Shown: piece after piece, positions 29,937 through 38,423 of the stretch
Layout of the letters: each line of letters begins with the position of its first letter
Numbering within the stretch: the stretch's first letter is position 1
Assembly: GCA_021208645.1 (NCBI GenBank)
Contig: JAJOJL010000142.1
Coordinates: 1 to 38,531, forward strand
DNA from: Bacillus sp. (in: firmicutes)
GTDB taxonomy: Bacteria; Bacillota; Bacilli; Bacillales; Salisediminibacteriaceae
Length of the DNA stretch: 38,531 bases
Direction of reading: 5' to 3'
Made by a program: the position numbers and the translations under genes
Notes under the pieces: model-generated
Databases searched by the model: none
What the model was told of the DNA's origin: nothing
The model's input: only the letters and a program-made list of their open reading frames with translations

Positions 29937-30058
29937 GTAATGGTATAATAAAGGGGTGAAATGACATACAAAACATAACGCATAGTTTAATAAACGGTAT
30001 GTAACTAAACGGGGAGTTTAGCGAAATTATGAGTTGCTTATGTGCAGCTCTTTTTTAT
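29937..30058 (+). ncRNA. candidate small RNA with extended -10 promoter
   Basis: TGGTATAAT (29943-29951 region) is an extended -10. About 100 nt follow with no ORF: a hairpin CTAAAC/GTTTAG around GGGGA, then GAGTTGC/GCAGCTC with TTTTTT, an intrinsic terminator at 30033-30058. It ends 115 bp before the Xre regulator gene, so it is either a small RNA or a leader attenuator of that operon. I cannot match it to a known class. Confidence 0.4.
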
Positions 30059-30107
30059 ATCTACAAGTTATAAAATGATGGAGCATGACAGGATTGTTAG
30101 CGAAAAT

Positions 30108-30147
30108 AATGTAATATATATATTGAATTATGTAATATATATGTTAC
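30108..30147 (+). promoter_or_regulatory. direct repeats before the Xre gene, likely operator
   Basis: AATGTAATATATATATT and TATGTAATATATATGTTAC are two near-identical copies 21 bp apart, two helical turns, just before the ribosome site of the Xre gene. Autoregulation by the encoded HTH protein is the usual meaning of such repeats. They also provide TATAAT-like boxes. Confidence 0.45.
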
Positions 30148-30172
30148 AATAAAAGAAAAAAGGAGAATGATA

Positions 30173-30379
30173 TTGAGTAACAAAATAAAAGTAGCAAGAA
30201 CGGAAAAAGGTCTCACTCAACAAGAATTAGCTAAACGCATTGGTATTACAAGGCAGACGGTGAGTTTAATTGAGAAGGGGAAATATAACCCATCATTAAA
30301 ACTTTGTTTAGATATCTGTTATCAATTAGATAAAACCCTTGATGAATTATTCTGGGTAGAAAAGAGGAGGAGCCAATAA
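30173..30379 (+). CDS. small Xre/Cro-type HTH regulator
   Basis: A 68-residue DNA-binding protein that is almost only a helix-turn-helix: VARTEKGLTQQELAKRIGIT then RQTVSLIEKGKYNPSLKLCL. The tail DKTLDELFWVEK is typical of the YvaO/YqaE-like small regulators that sit before a membrane protein gene. TTG at 30173 follows AAAGGAG by seven bases; the ATG at 30167 is too close to that site. The stop codon abuts the ATG of the next gene. Confidence 0.88.
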   Translation: MSNKIKVARTEKGLTQQELAKRIGITRQTVSLIEKGKYNPSLKLCLDICYQLDKTLDELFWVEKRRSQ

Positions 30380-30811
30380 ATGTTTAAAAAGATAACTGAT
30401 GAAAGAATTATGGAAAAAAACTTAAAAATGTTTCGGACACTCTATCTTGTGCAAACCGCTGGAATTATCATTGTATTATTATTGCATGTTATTGAGCATG
30501 GTTTCTTTGAATTAACTTCAACCCCTGTATGGTATGTTTTTATTATTACAACTATCGTGTACGCTTATTTACAAATGGATATCTCCGTTGATAATGAAGA
30601 AAATGATAAAGCACCATCTAAATATTCATACGGAATAGGATTCATAATTAGTCTAGTTATTGCAGCTATTATTGCTTTTGTTGTCTTAGCTGATAACCCA
30701 ATGTTAGTTAAACTACTAGCAATGGCTTTATTGTTTATTGCTACTTTTACTCCTTTTGCTTTTGTCCTTTTTCTAAAAAATAAGAAGGCAAAAGACTTAC
30801 ATGACGAGTAA
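30380..30811 (+). CDS. membrane protein paired with the Xre regulator
   Basis: A 143-residue protein with four membrane helices in two pairs (about residues 23-60 and 90-135), separated by an acidic stretch (DISVDNEENDKAPSKY). Its start directly follows the Xre stop codon, so the two are co-translated. Small Xre plus multi-helix membrane protein pairs are common in Firmicutes, with unknown or stress-linked roles. It may control the regulator's activity. Confidence 0.7.
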   Translation: MFKKITDERIMEKNLKMFRTLYLVQTAGIIIVLLLHVIEHGFFELTSTPVWYVFIITTIVYAYLQMDISVDNEENDKAPSKYSYGIGFIISLVIAAIIAFVVLADNPMLVKLLAMALLFIATFTPFAFVLFLKNKKAKDLHDE

Positions 30812-30857
30812 ATTTATATTGAACAAACGAAACATTATATATAGTATCATGGAAAAA

Positions 30858-30881
30858 AATGAGGTTCTATCGAACCTCATT
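30858..30881. terminator. bidirectional terminator between the Xre operon and tnpC
   Basis: AATGAGGTTC pairs perfectly with GAACCTCATT around TATC. On the minus strand seven T follow, so it ends the tnpABC transcript; on the plus strand it lies 47 bp after the membrane protein gene. Confidence 0.8.
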
Positions 30882-30909
30882 CTATATTTACATGTTATTA
30901 ATGATAAGG

Positions 30910-31303
30910 CTATTTTAAATTGATCTCGTTATAAATAGCCGCCCAATCCACCTTTAATTGCTCCTTTAACTTCTTATTTTCTTCTTCGAGTTGCTTCACT
31001 TTTTTTTCGAAGTGATTCAATTATCACATCTTTGGAATGTTCTGTCATATTTCGTTTAACTTGTTTCGGGGACTCTAATTTTTCTTCTTGCTTTCTTAAT
31101 GTTTCAATTCTAGACCTAATCTCACTGTATTTATATAAAAAAGGTTTTGTACTCCGGCTTTTGCCGATACAGAATTAAAATTTATCTTCTCTTTTTGTTT
31201 AATCATTTCTTTAATGGTGTTTTCAACCTTTTGCTTTGTTTTTTTCCTTTTTCTCTTCTATACTTCGAAGTAGTGGATCAATATTTGGATTTTTGTTTGC
31301 CAT
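30910..31303 (-). pseudogene. tnpC: Tn554 TnpC-like accessory protein, several frameshifts
   Basis: ATG at 31303 overlaps the end of tnpB by 46 bp. It reads MANKNPNIDPLLRSIEEKKE, and later parts in other frames read VENTIKEMIKQKEKINFNS, KPFLYKYSEIRSRIETLRKQ and VKQLEEENKKLKEQLKVDWA before TAG at 30910. At least three frame changes are needed. One is the A8 run at 31000-31007 (seven restores the frame); the others, near 31223 and 31155, are not simple run errors. The coiled-coil tail and about 131 codons fit TnpC, which sets the insertion orientation and frequency. Confidence 0.7.
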
Positions 31304-33298
31304 TGTATTTCATCTCTTTCTATAATCATTTTCTCTAATTCTCTTCTTGTTTTAGGGAGGCCGTAAAATCCTCCATTCGTTTCAATTCCATCTCTAATTT
31401 CCTTGTACTTTTTTAGTTTTGGCTGAATAATTTCAGCTGATCTATTTCTACCTGATTTTTGATATATTGCAATATCAGTTTCTATTTTAAGAATTTGTTC
31501 GTTGTAGAAATCTAGAAACGTCCGATCTACATGGAAACTACGACAACTGTTTTTTATACAAGGTGGTTCTAATGTTTCCTCTAGATAATCACAATTATTC
31601 TTTGGACTTTTAATACAAAACCCATGATCCAAACGAATTGAATCTAAATTATGACGAATCCATTCTAGCTCTAATCCATTTTCAACAGCTTGTTGTTCTA
31701 ATGTAGTTTCGACTACTTGCCCCCCTTGCTGAATCTTTACAGCCCCATTGTTTGAAGCCTTTTCCCATTCTCTACGAAGAGTGGTATCATGAATCTGGGC
31801 ATACACCAGTGTCATTTCTGGGCTCGCATGAGCCATTAACTTTTGAACATGTAATATATTCATTCCGTTATTAATAAGATTAACTCCAAATCGATGCCTG
31901 AACGCGTGTGGCTTGCATCGGTATATGCTTCCTTTTTCATCGACTATATTATTTTCTAGAGCTAATTTATTTAAATTGTTGACTACGTTTTCTCTTGAAA
32001 TAGGCTGCCCTTTCCTTGTTCCACTATAGGTTGGAAATAGATAATTATTGGGATTACTATCTGGTGACGATTTACGTTTCGTTAATTCCTGTTGCGTAAG
32101 AATTACTTTGGCTATTTCTTCAGAAACAGGGACCCGATGTGTTTTATCTTTAACTTTACGTTGTTCTCCAACAATCCACCAACCATCATCCTTTTGAATC
32201 AAGCAATCTATCTTTAGGGCACAAGTATCTGAGATTCTAAACCCTGTTGCCTCTAGTAATAATATAATCTGTCTTATTTCTTCAGGTAGTTTTTCCATAT
32301 TATTCATTATTTGCTCCCATACAAAGTCAGATATGTACTTAACATTATCCTTTGATTTGGGAGGGTACTTAGGTTTGTCTTCAGGAAAAATTAGTAATCT
32401 AACAGGTTTTATTGGTGCTTCCTCCCATCCAAACCTTTGTAGATAGTCAATTAAAGTTTCTAGAAAGGTTATAGAGCGGCATATATAGTTGGCCGAAGGA
32501 GCTTGTCCCTTATAGTTACTATTTCCACCCATAGGATGCGTTCGTAAGAACTCAATAAATTGTTCAATATCATTTCTGCTTAATTGATCCAATCCTTCCC
32601 AATTTGGGTACTTTTTATGAATGAATTTGAAGAAGACCTGTAGCTTTGCCATGTTTTGAATTGCTGATCCCCAGCTAAGGCTTTCCTGTATTAAAACACG
32701 GCTTTTGACATACTTTTTTAAGAGATTCCTAAAAGGTATAGGAACTGAATTAAAATTCAATGTGCAATCTGTAGAAGTGCTCTGATTGTAATCAATTCCT
32801 AGCTTACGGACATTCCAAATGTCTTTTTCAGTTTCGCTTCGACCATCATACCAATCAATATAAAAGTCATGAATTCGATTATATAACTGCACATAACCTT
32901 TAACTGTTAACTTACTGCAACCACCTTCGAAAAGATGAGTTTTATAGTGAAACAAAAACTTTTCATATGAAATGTCTAGAATTGAATTTATATCTGAATA
33001 AAACTCTAGGATAAACCGTTGTAATCTATTTATTGCTGTAGACCTTCTCCATACTGTCTCCATCTTCAATACTGATTCAGTTAGACATTTGAAAAAATAG
33101 TATTTTAATTCATTCGTTACTCCTGGATTTAATGCTGTGTTAAATTTAACAACTTGTTTATTTATATTGGTTTCACTAGTGTAAAGTGGGCATTCTATTG
33201 GAATCCAACTATCATTGGTCCAATATCCTTGTAACTCTGTCTCAATTCGTTTGTGCTGGATTTTTTTTAGTTTCCTTCTTAGATAGGTTTAACTGCAT
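31258..33298 (-). CDS. tnpB: Tn554 TnpB-type tyrosine recombinase, frame broken at an A8 run
   Basis: The larger Tn554 transposase. The intact part from 33069 has the catalytic residues R in ATGFRISDTCAL, HAFRH in PHAFRHRFGVNL, and H with Y in MAHASPEMTLVYAQIHD, plus a C-terminal cysteine group (CIKSPKNNC, CIKNSC). Coding continues upstream past 33069 to a run of eight A (plus T 33261-33268). With seven A the frame reaches ATG at 33298, giving MQLNLSKKETKKIQHKR and about 679 residues, overlapping the end of tnpA by 20 bp. As given, the frame upstream of 33069 has no ATG, GTG or TTG start before its stop at 33289. Confidence 0.82.
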
Positions 33299-34373
33299 CT
33301 TTATTCCCACCCTTCATATTCTCTTGGGCTTTTAGCCACTCTTTTCGAATTGTTTCGTCTGTTGGATGGACGTATGTTTGTATTGTTGTTTGGACCTGTG
33401 AGTGCCCTAACAACTTTTGAATTATTGATACTTCTACCCCTTGTTCATGGAGCTCAGTGGCATAAGTGTGCCTTAACATATGGGGTGTAATGTCAATCTT
33501 AGTTTTCTTTCTTATTCGTTTAATTACATCGAAAGCTGCTTGATATTTTAATGGTTCTCCCTTATTAGGACCAGTTAAATTTATAAATACATGATTGGTA
33601 TCCGCATCATGAATATCAATTAAATAATCTTGAAAAACATTCATTGTATCGCCAGATACATATACCCTTCTCCCTCTGCCATTTATAGTCTTAGATTCTC
33701 GTACTTGAATAGATGTTGAACCAATATCAAAGTCCTCAATCCATAAAGATAATGCCTCTCCAATTCTAAGACCACCTTCATATAAAACTCGGACCAATAA
33801 AGCATCTCGAATATTACTACACGCATCATGAATAGATTGAACCTGATCTTTTGAAAGTGTTAGAACTTCTCTTCGAGGTTCTTTGATTTTTAATATGTTT
33901 CTATCATGTGGCTTCCCCTTCGATATGTGATGAAGAAAGGGTTTGAATGATCGGTGATTCCCAATTACTTGCTTCTTTGTTTTCTCAGATAAATCATTTT
34001 CATAATCTTCAATTCGCATCAAGTAGTCATAGAAACTCTGAACGCAAGTCACCATAGTATTAACTGTTCGCTCAGATCTCTTTGCTTTTGTTTGTTGTAA
34101 TTGAATAACTTTAGTAGATTGATGCGGACTTCTTAGCCAAGATATATACTCCGCCAGAAGATCAAGATCTACTTCCTTGTACTCCTTTTCTTTTTCGTTT
34201 AAAAATTGAAAGTAAAACTTTAAATAATGACAGTATGACTTTAATGTATTTTCTGCTTTCCCAATGTTATCTAGATATTTAAGAAACCTTAATACAGGAA
34301 CAATAGGTTTGTTATCCCCATCGATAAGCAAGTATCTCTTTTTGTCATTAATTAAAACCTCTTGCACTTTCAT
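33279..34373 (-). CDS. tnpA: Tn554 TnpA-type tyrosine recombinase
   Basis: A 364-residue site-specific recombinase with an N-terminal SAM-like core-binding domain and a C-terminal catalytic domain: R in EGGLRIGEALSL, HxxR in TPHMLRHTYATEL, H in LLGHSQVQTTIQ and the nucleophile Y in QTYVHPT. All six conserved positions appear intact. The start at 34373 (MKVQEVLIND) has GGAGG eight bases upstream; earlier in-frame codons are less likely. First gene of the transposition operon. Confidence 0.88.
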   Translation of the reverse strand: MKVQEVLINDKKRYLLIDGDNKPIVPVLRFLKYLDNIGKAENTLKSYCHYLKFYFQFLNEKEKEYKEVDLDLLAEYISWLRSPHQSTKVIQLQQTKAKRSERTVNTMVTCVQSFYDYLMRIEDYENDLSEKTKKQVIGNHRSFKPFLHHISKGKPHDRNILKIKEPRREVLTLSKDQVQSIHDACSNIRDALLVRVLYEGGLRIGEALSLWIEDFDIGSTSIQVRESKTINGRGRRVYVSGDTMNVFQDYLIDIHDADTNHVFINLTGPNKGEPLKYQAAFDVIKRIRKKTKIDITPHMLRHTYATELHEQGVEVSIIQKLLGHSQVQTTIQTYVHPTDETIRKEWLKAQENMKGGNKDAVKPI

Positions 34374-34482
34374 CAACATCACCTCCAGGTACAATAGTGA
34401 TGTATTTTTGTTACTCTTTCTATGGAAACTATGTTTACTATATTTATTTACTAAATATATGTAGTAAATAAAGAAACAAAAA

Positions 34483-34523
34483 GGGCGTAGTATTTAACGT
34501 TATTAACGTTAAATACTACGCCC
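34483..34523 (-). terminator. perfect 19-bp hairpin upstream of tnpA
   Basis: A perfect 19-bp stem (34483-34501 with 34505-34523) around a 3-nt loop is followed on the minus strand by TTTTTGTTTC. It would stop transcription entering tnpA from upstream. The length and perfection are unusual for a plain terminator. Confidence 0.65.
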
Positions 34524-34573
34524 TGATATACTACATATAAGGGTGCGTTAGTATAAGAAGAAATAACATTTTT

Positions 34574-34607
34574 AAAAGGAGCTTGGAATCCGATCCAAGC
34601 TCCTTTT
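34574..34607. terminator. second strong hairpin upstream of tnpA
   Basis: AAAAGGAGCTTGGA pairs perfectly with TCCAAGCTCCTTTT around a 6-nt loop. The A/T ends of the stem make it a bidirectional terminator. It follows the 19-bp hairpin by 50 bp, in a gene-free stretch (34374-34823). Confidence 0.6.
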
Positions 34608-34823
34608 AAGTATGTCTTATCAGTGATAGCTAAACGCTGTGCTGGTATCATTTTGACCTTACGTGTTTTTAAGAATAATCATTGATAGTGATTTTCAACA
34701 CCCCAATTAATAACCCTTTTATCATAAGGACAAAAATTATTGTACTAACGCGATTTGCTATGCTAAATACTAATCCTAATGCTAAAACGTTCTAAAATCA
34801 TAATAAAGCCTGATAAATCAACG

Positions 34824-34930
34824 AAAAAAAGAGATGCGAATTAGCGTGATAATTCCATCTCTAATTGGCGTGTTATTTCATGTTTTCTCCCTCTCAAACG
34901 AACGGCTTATTAATTGGAGACAGTTGTTCA
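34824..34930 (-). ncRNA. RNA-like repeat motif, copy 2, with attenuator-like terminator
   Basis: Read on the minus strand: AACAACTGTCTCCAATTA, GCCGTTCGTTTGAGAGGGAG, then AGAGATG pairing with CATCTCT and seven T. An alternative pairing AATTAG with CTAATT overlaps the terminator stem, as in attenuators. The first 50 nt match copy 1 at 29780. Confidence 0.4.
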
Positions 34931-34948
34931 ATGATTAGAGTCAAATAA

Positions 34949-35281
34949 TTAAAAAGGCAGCGTTTCTTTCACCTTAAAATGCCCTCTCAATTCCTGTATT
35001 AAATGCTCATATGGGGTAGTTTCAACTTGACGAAACCCTTTCTGTGTATATAAGTGGACAGCATTTGGTAATTCATGCTTTAACTGTTTTCTCAATTTCT
35101 TACCTGCATCGTCTTCATCCACAAGAATGTAGACCTCCTTGTCCTCCACAGGCAATATAAAAGATTCCAGCTTTTCTTCACTTAGTGTCCCGTTTGTACA
35201 AATGATATCAACTGGTTCATCTAAGACAGCCTTCACTCTTTTTCTGTCGTTTATCCCCTCAACGATCAACACTTTTCCCAT
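34949..35281 (-). CDS. yusF: toprim-domain protein (YusF-like)
   Basis: A 110-residue protein made of a single toprim domain: the acidic Glu motif in VLIVEGINDRKRVK and the DxD pair in VYILVDEDDAGKKLRKQL. It resembles B. subtilis YusF, a small relative of RNase M5 whose function is unknown. The start at 35281 (MGKVLIV) has AGGA just upstream. The gene lies directly beside the left end of an IS200/IS605-type element, whose insertion has separated it from whatever originally lay upstream. Confidence 0.8.
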   Translation of the reverse strand: MGKVLIVEGINDRKRVKAVLDEPVDIICTNGTLSEEKLESFILPVEDKEVYILVDEDDAGKKLRKQLKHELPNAVHLYTQKGFRQVETTPYEHLIQELRGHFKVKETLPF

Positions 35282-35391
35282 GTTTTCCTCATTCCCTTGT
35301 AGGTGTGTTAGCAATAGTGTAGTGAACCTCTCCTGCTAAATCATAGATTTTGATGGAGCATCCCTTATCTTGAATACAGTACAAAACCAGT

Positions 35392-36751
35392 TTAAGCCAC
35401 CTTCGGTGACTCCATTACTGAATAAAGACTAATTAACGAAGACAAGGTTTGTTGTGTTCTTTTTGACAATTCAGGAACGTTTGCCTGAAAGGCCAACCAC
35501 TTCTTTTCAGAAGTGGATTTTTGAATACCGCGAATAAAATAACGTGCACCAATATTATAGCTAGCGGATAGATCCGCATGATAGACTTTGCCTGTCGTAA
35601 ACGTGGCAAGGTCTCTTTTGCTATTACGTTCCACTTTACCTGATCCATCAAATGCTAATGCACTTGTATTTCGAGCGTTTATCCTTGAAATCCTCATGCC
35701 TTGGAAGTGTGCCATTTCCTCCACTTTGTTTTGGATACCTTTCTTCCGCCAGTAGCGAAGTTTGAAACGGAGTTTCTTTGCACCGTAGTGATTTTTAGGC
35801 ACTTTCATTTTATCAAGGTACTCGAATACAATCACATCACATTGATGGGATTGGGCAAATCTTACGATTTCAGAAGAAGTGTGATGGATAATATGTTTTT
35901 GTAACCCATTGATTCTTCTCCAAAAATTTGGTGCTGCAATCCAACCTGAAACGGACTGTGCTTTGCGGAGTTTGTTTGTCATGGTATACAAGTGGTCTTT
36001 TTCTTTTGACTGGTTAATAAACTTGCGAGCCAAGACAGTGCCCCTTGCATCCATGATGGAACAAACTGCAGAATTATTAATGTTTAAGTCGACAGCACAA
36101 ATAATTTGGTCATCGATCGGTGTGTTTGTTAATTTTACTTTTGATTGAAACGTAAAGTGGAGAAAATATTTCTTTCCCACCTTCACCAGTTTAGGGCTAG
36201 ATTCCTTCCAGCCCCAAACATCCCGTTTATAATGGTCTTGTTCTTTAAACTCGATGTCTACCCATACCCAATCGTTGTTGTGAAATACTTTTATCTGAGC
36301 ACTTGTATCGGATGTTTTCATAAACATATTTCCTTTATAAAACACGGGAAATTCTTTGTGATTCACCTGTAATGTGGGGGCTTTTTTCTTGAATGTCACT
36401 CCTTGTAATAGAGCCATCTCCTTTTCTTCCACCCAGTTTTGATAGTTAGAGCGGAAGCTCTTCACTTTCCCAAAGGCAGAAGCAATGGCACTTCTTCTGA
36501 AGTAAGAAGGAAATTTATAAAAAAAGTTGATCGAACTCTCTATATTTAGGCAATGGGTTTGATTTTGTTGTATGAATAAGCTTTTCTACTTCTGGAACGA
36601 TGGACTTACTTGTTCTATCCTCGAGATTACCGAATTCCTTTTCCATAACCTCAATAATAAAGGACAAAGCTAGATTATACACCTCCAGTGTGGCGTCAAA
36701 AATACGGGAGTGATTGGTAATCTTATGGCGTAATGTTTTCGCTATTTTCAT
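35392..36751 (-). pseudogene. tnpB: IS605 TnpB (RNA-guided nuclease family), one frameshift
   Basis: MKIAKTLRHKITNHSRIFD starts at 36751 after GGGG. The frame breaks at T7 (plus A run near 36519-36525); six T restore FDQLFYKFPSYFRRSAIAS, for about 453 residues. The RuvC triad is intact: D in CAVDLNINNSAV, E in VIVFEYLDKM, D in YHADLSASYNIGARYF. The usual four-cysteine zinc ribbon between E and the last D is missing; NTSALAFDGSGKVERN stands there, as in a zinc-free subgroup. In active systems the 3' end of this gene and the element end produce the guide RNA. Confidence 0.78.
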
Positions 36752-36836
36752 ACTGAACACCCCTTTACCAAAACGTATGTTCTATAGTTTATTATACGAT
36801 AGATTAATTTTCGTTGTAAACGGAGAAGGGAGTATA

Positions 36837-37223
36837 ATGGAGTATAAAAAGAATCGACACGCCTATTACAAATTAACCTACCACTTCGTTGTTGTTACAA
36901 AATAGAGACATAAATGCATATCAGAGAAAATGATGATACGGCTAGTTGCTTTGTTCGAGAAATGGGATTGTGAGCTAATTGAAATGAATGGGGAGGAAGA
37001 TCATGTACATATCTTGTTTGATGCCCCTCCTCAGATCAACCTGGCCAACACTATTAATAGTTTTAAAACGGTCACTTCCCGTTATATTAGAAAAGAGTTT
37101 CCTAAGGAACTGGAAACGTTTTATTGGAAACCTTATTTTTGGAGTCGAAGTTATATGATTTTAACCACCGGTGGTGCTACCATTGATGTAATAAAAAAAT
37201 ATTTTGAAAGACAAGGAGAATAA
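36837..37223 (+). pseudogene. tnpA: IS200-type Y1 transposase with in-frame TAG
   Basis: ATG at 36837 follows AAGGGAG. The frame reads MEYKKNRHAYYKLTYHFVVV, TK, then TAG at 36903-36905, and stays open in the same frame to 37223. The HUH motif is present (EEDHVHILFDAP), as is the nucleophile tyrosine in VIKKYFERQ. Length without the stop, 128 codons, is normal. The single nonsense codon inactivates it unless suppressed. It is divergent from tnpB with a 76-bp shared promoter region. Confidence 0.78.
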
Positions 37224-37256
37224 GACCTTAGTGCCTCCCCCCACTAAATCAAGATT

Positions 37257-38234
37257 TTGAAGGGGAATGCGGCGCTAATAGTTTTGTTCAAAAGGACCGT
37301 GGAGAAGTACCAACATAGAAAAAAGAAAATTGCCGCTGTTACTGCCTGTTCCAATGTGACAGGTATAGAAACTCCATATCATAAAATAGCCAAAGTCATT
37401 CACCAATACGGTGGAGTCTGTTTTGTAGATTTTGCATGCTCCGCACCTTATGTAAATATCAATATGAAACCAAAAGACAAAGAGGAAAGGTTAGATGCGA
37501 TCTACTTTTCGCCTCATAAATTTTTAGGGGGGCCTGGAACGAATGGAGTTCTTATTTTTGATAAAAATCTATATAATAATACGATTCCAGATCACCCTGG
37601 AGGTGGTACGGTAAAATGGGTAGATCCATGGGGAGGAAGAAGTTACCTTGATGATATTGAGAAAAGGGAAGATGGAGGAACGCCAGGATTTCTCCAAGTT
37701 ATCAAGACAGCATTAACTGTTAAGCTGAAGGAAGAGATGGGGGTTAGTAAGATACTGGCTCGTGAAAAGGAGCAGTTGGAACTAGTATTTAATAAACTTA
37801 GAAATAAACCTCACCTCCACATTTTACAAGGAGATATTCGTGAACGCCTAGGAGTATTTTCATTTTATACGAAGGCGGTGCATTATAATTTATTTACAAA
37901 ACTTTTAAGTGATAGGTTTGGTATTCAGGCACGGGGAGGATGTTCCTGTGCAGGACCTTATGGGCACTACTTGCTGGGGATTGGTAAAGAGAAATCAAGG
38001 AAACTTAGGAAAGAGATAGAGGCAGGAAATTTACAGCATAAACCAGGCTGGGTTCGTATTTCCATCCATCCAACCATGACTAATTCAGAAATAACCTTTA
38101 TCGCCGATGCCATTTTATCTATTATGGAGAATCATGAGGATTGGAAGAAGGATTACAGCTATGATAAAAGAAAAAATCAGTTTTTTCATAGGAATACGAA
38201 CGATAAAGGGGAATTGACCAGTTGGTTTGAATGA
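37257..38234 (+). pseudogene. class V aminotransferase (cysteine desulfurase/lyase-like), N-terminus lost
   Basis: The remaining 325 codons contain the PLP lysine in YFSPHKFLGGPGTNG, the PLP-binding aspartate region in VCFVDFACSAPYV and the C-terminal GGCSCAGPYGHYLLGI with a possible active-site cysteine. Family members of this kind are about 480-500 residues, so the first 160-170, including the HxN/S substrate part, are missing. Convincing homology starts about ten codons into the frame, directly at the right end of the IS element. The missing half is not at the left end, so a deletion accompanied or followed the insertion. A TTG at 37257 could start translation but the product should be inactive. 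Confidence 0.75.
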
Positions 38235-38246
38235 AATATGTGCAAT

Positions 38247-38283
38247 AAAAAGGTTGAATGTGGTGGTTGCATTTAACCTTTTT
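38247..38283 (+). terminator. terminator after the aminotransferase gene
   Basis: AAAAAGGTTGAATG pairs with CATTTAACCTTTTT around a 9-nt loop, 13 bp after the stop codon, with a U-rich end. Confidence 0.8.
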
Positions 38284-38423
38284 CCTTAATAAATACTAGA
38301 AAGCAAAAAATCTTCCAGTTTATATCTAATTCTAGCACCATCGGCTAGTCTTTAATTAAACGACAGAATGCTGTTCCGTTAAAATAGAGAAGGAAGCTTA
38401 CGGCTCCACTGTCATGAGTTGGA

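Larger units (their letters stand above)
30910..34373 (-). mobile_element. Tn554-family transposon core (tnpA-tnpB-tnpC)
   Basis: Three overlapping or adjacent leftward genes have the order, sizes and family of Tn554 (TnpA about 361, TnpB about 630, TnpC about 125 residues): two tyrosine recombinases and a short accessory protein. Tn554 elements insert site-specifically, lack terminal inverted repeats and make no target duplication, so exact ends cannot be drawn here. No resistance or other cargo gene is visible inside. The RNA-like motifs at 29780 and 34930 flank it in opposite orientation. Confidence 0.75.
35336..37262. mobile_element. IS200/IS605-family element, decayed
   Basis: Divergent tnpA (right, plus strand) and tnpB (left, minus strand) with subterminal palindromes at both sides: CTAAATCATAGATTTTGATGG at 35336-35356 (21 bp, quoted in parts: CTAAATCATAG and ATTTTGATGG) and CTAAATCAAGATTTTGAAGG at 37243-37262. 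Such hairpins, not inverted repeats, mark the ends of this family. Both genes carry a lesion. The exact cleavage sites are not determined. Confidence 0.75.

Noticed and set aside
34451-34651. 66-residue reading frame over the hairpins upstream of tnpA
   Set aside because: It runs straight through two perfect palindromes, has no ribosome site and no protein-like composition.
36519-36525. Programmed frameshift in TnpB at T7
   Set aside because: Members of this family are single-frame genes, and the neighbouring tnpA is also broken; a run error or decay is simpler.
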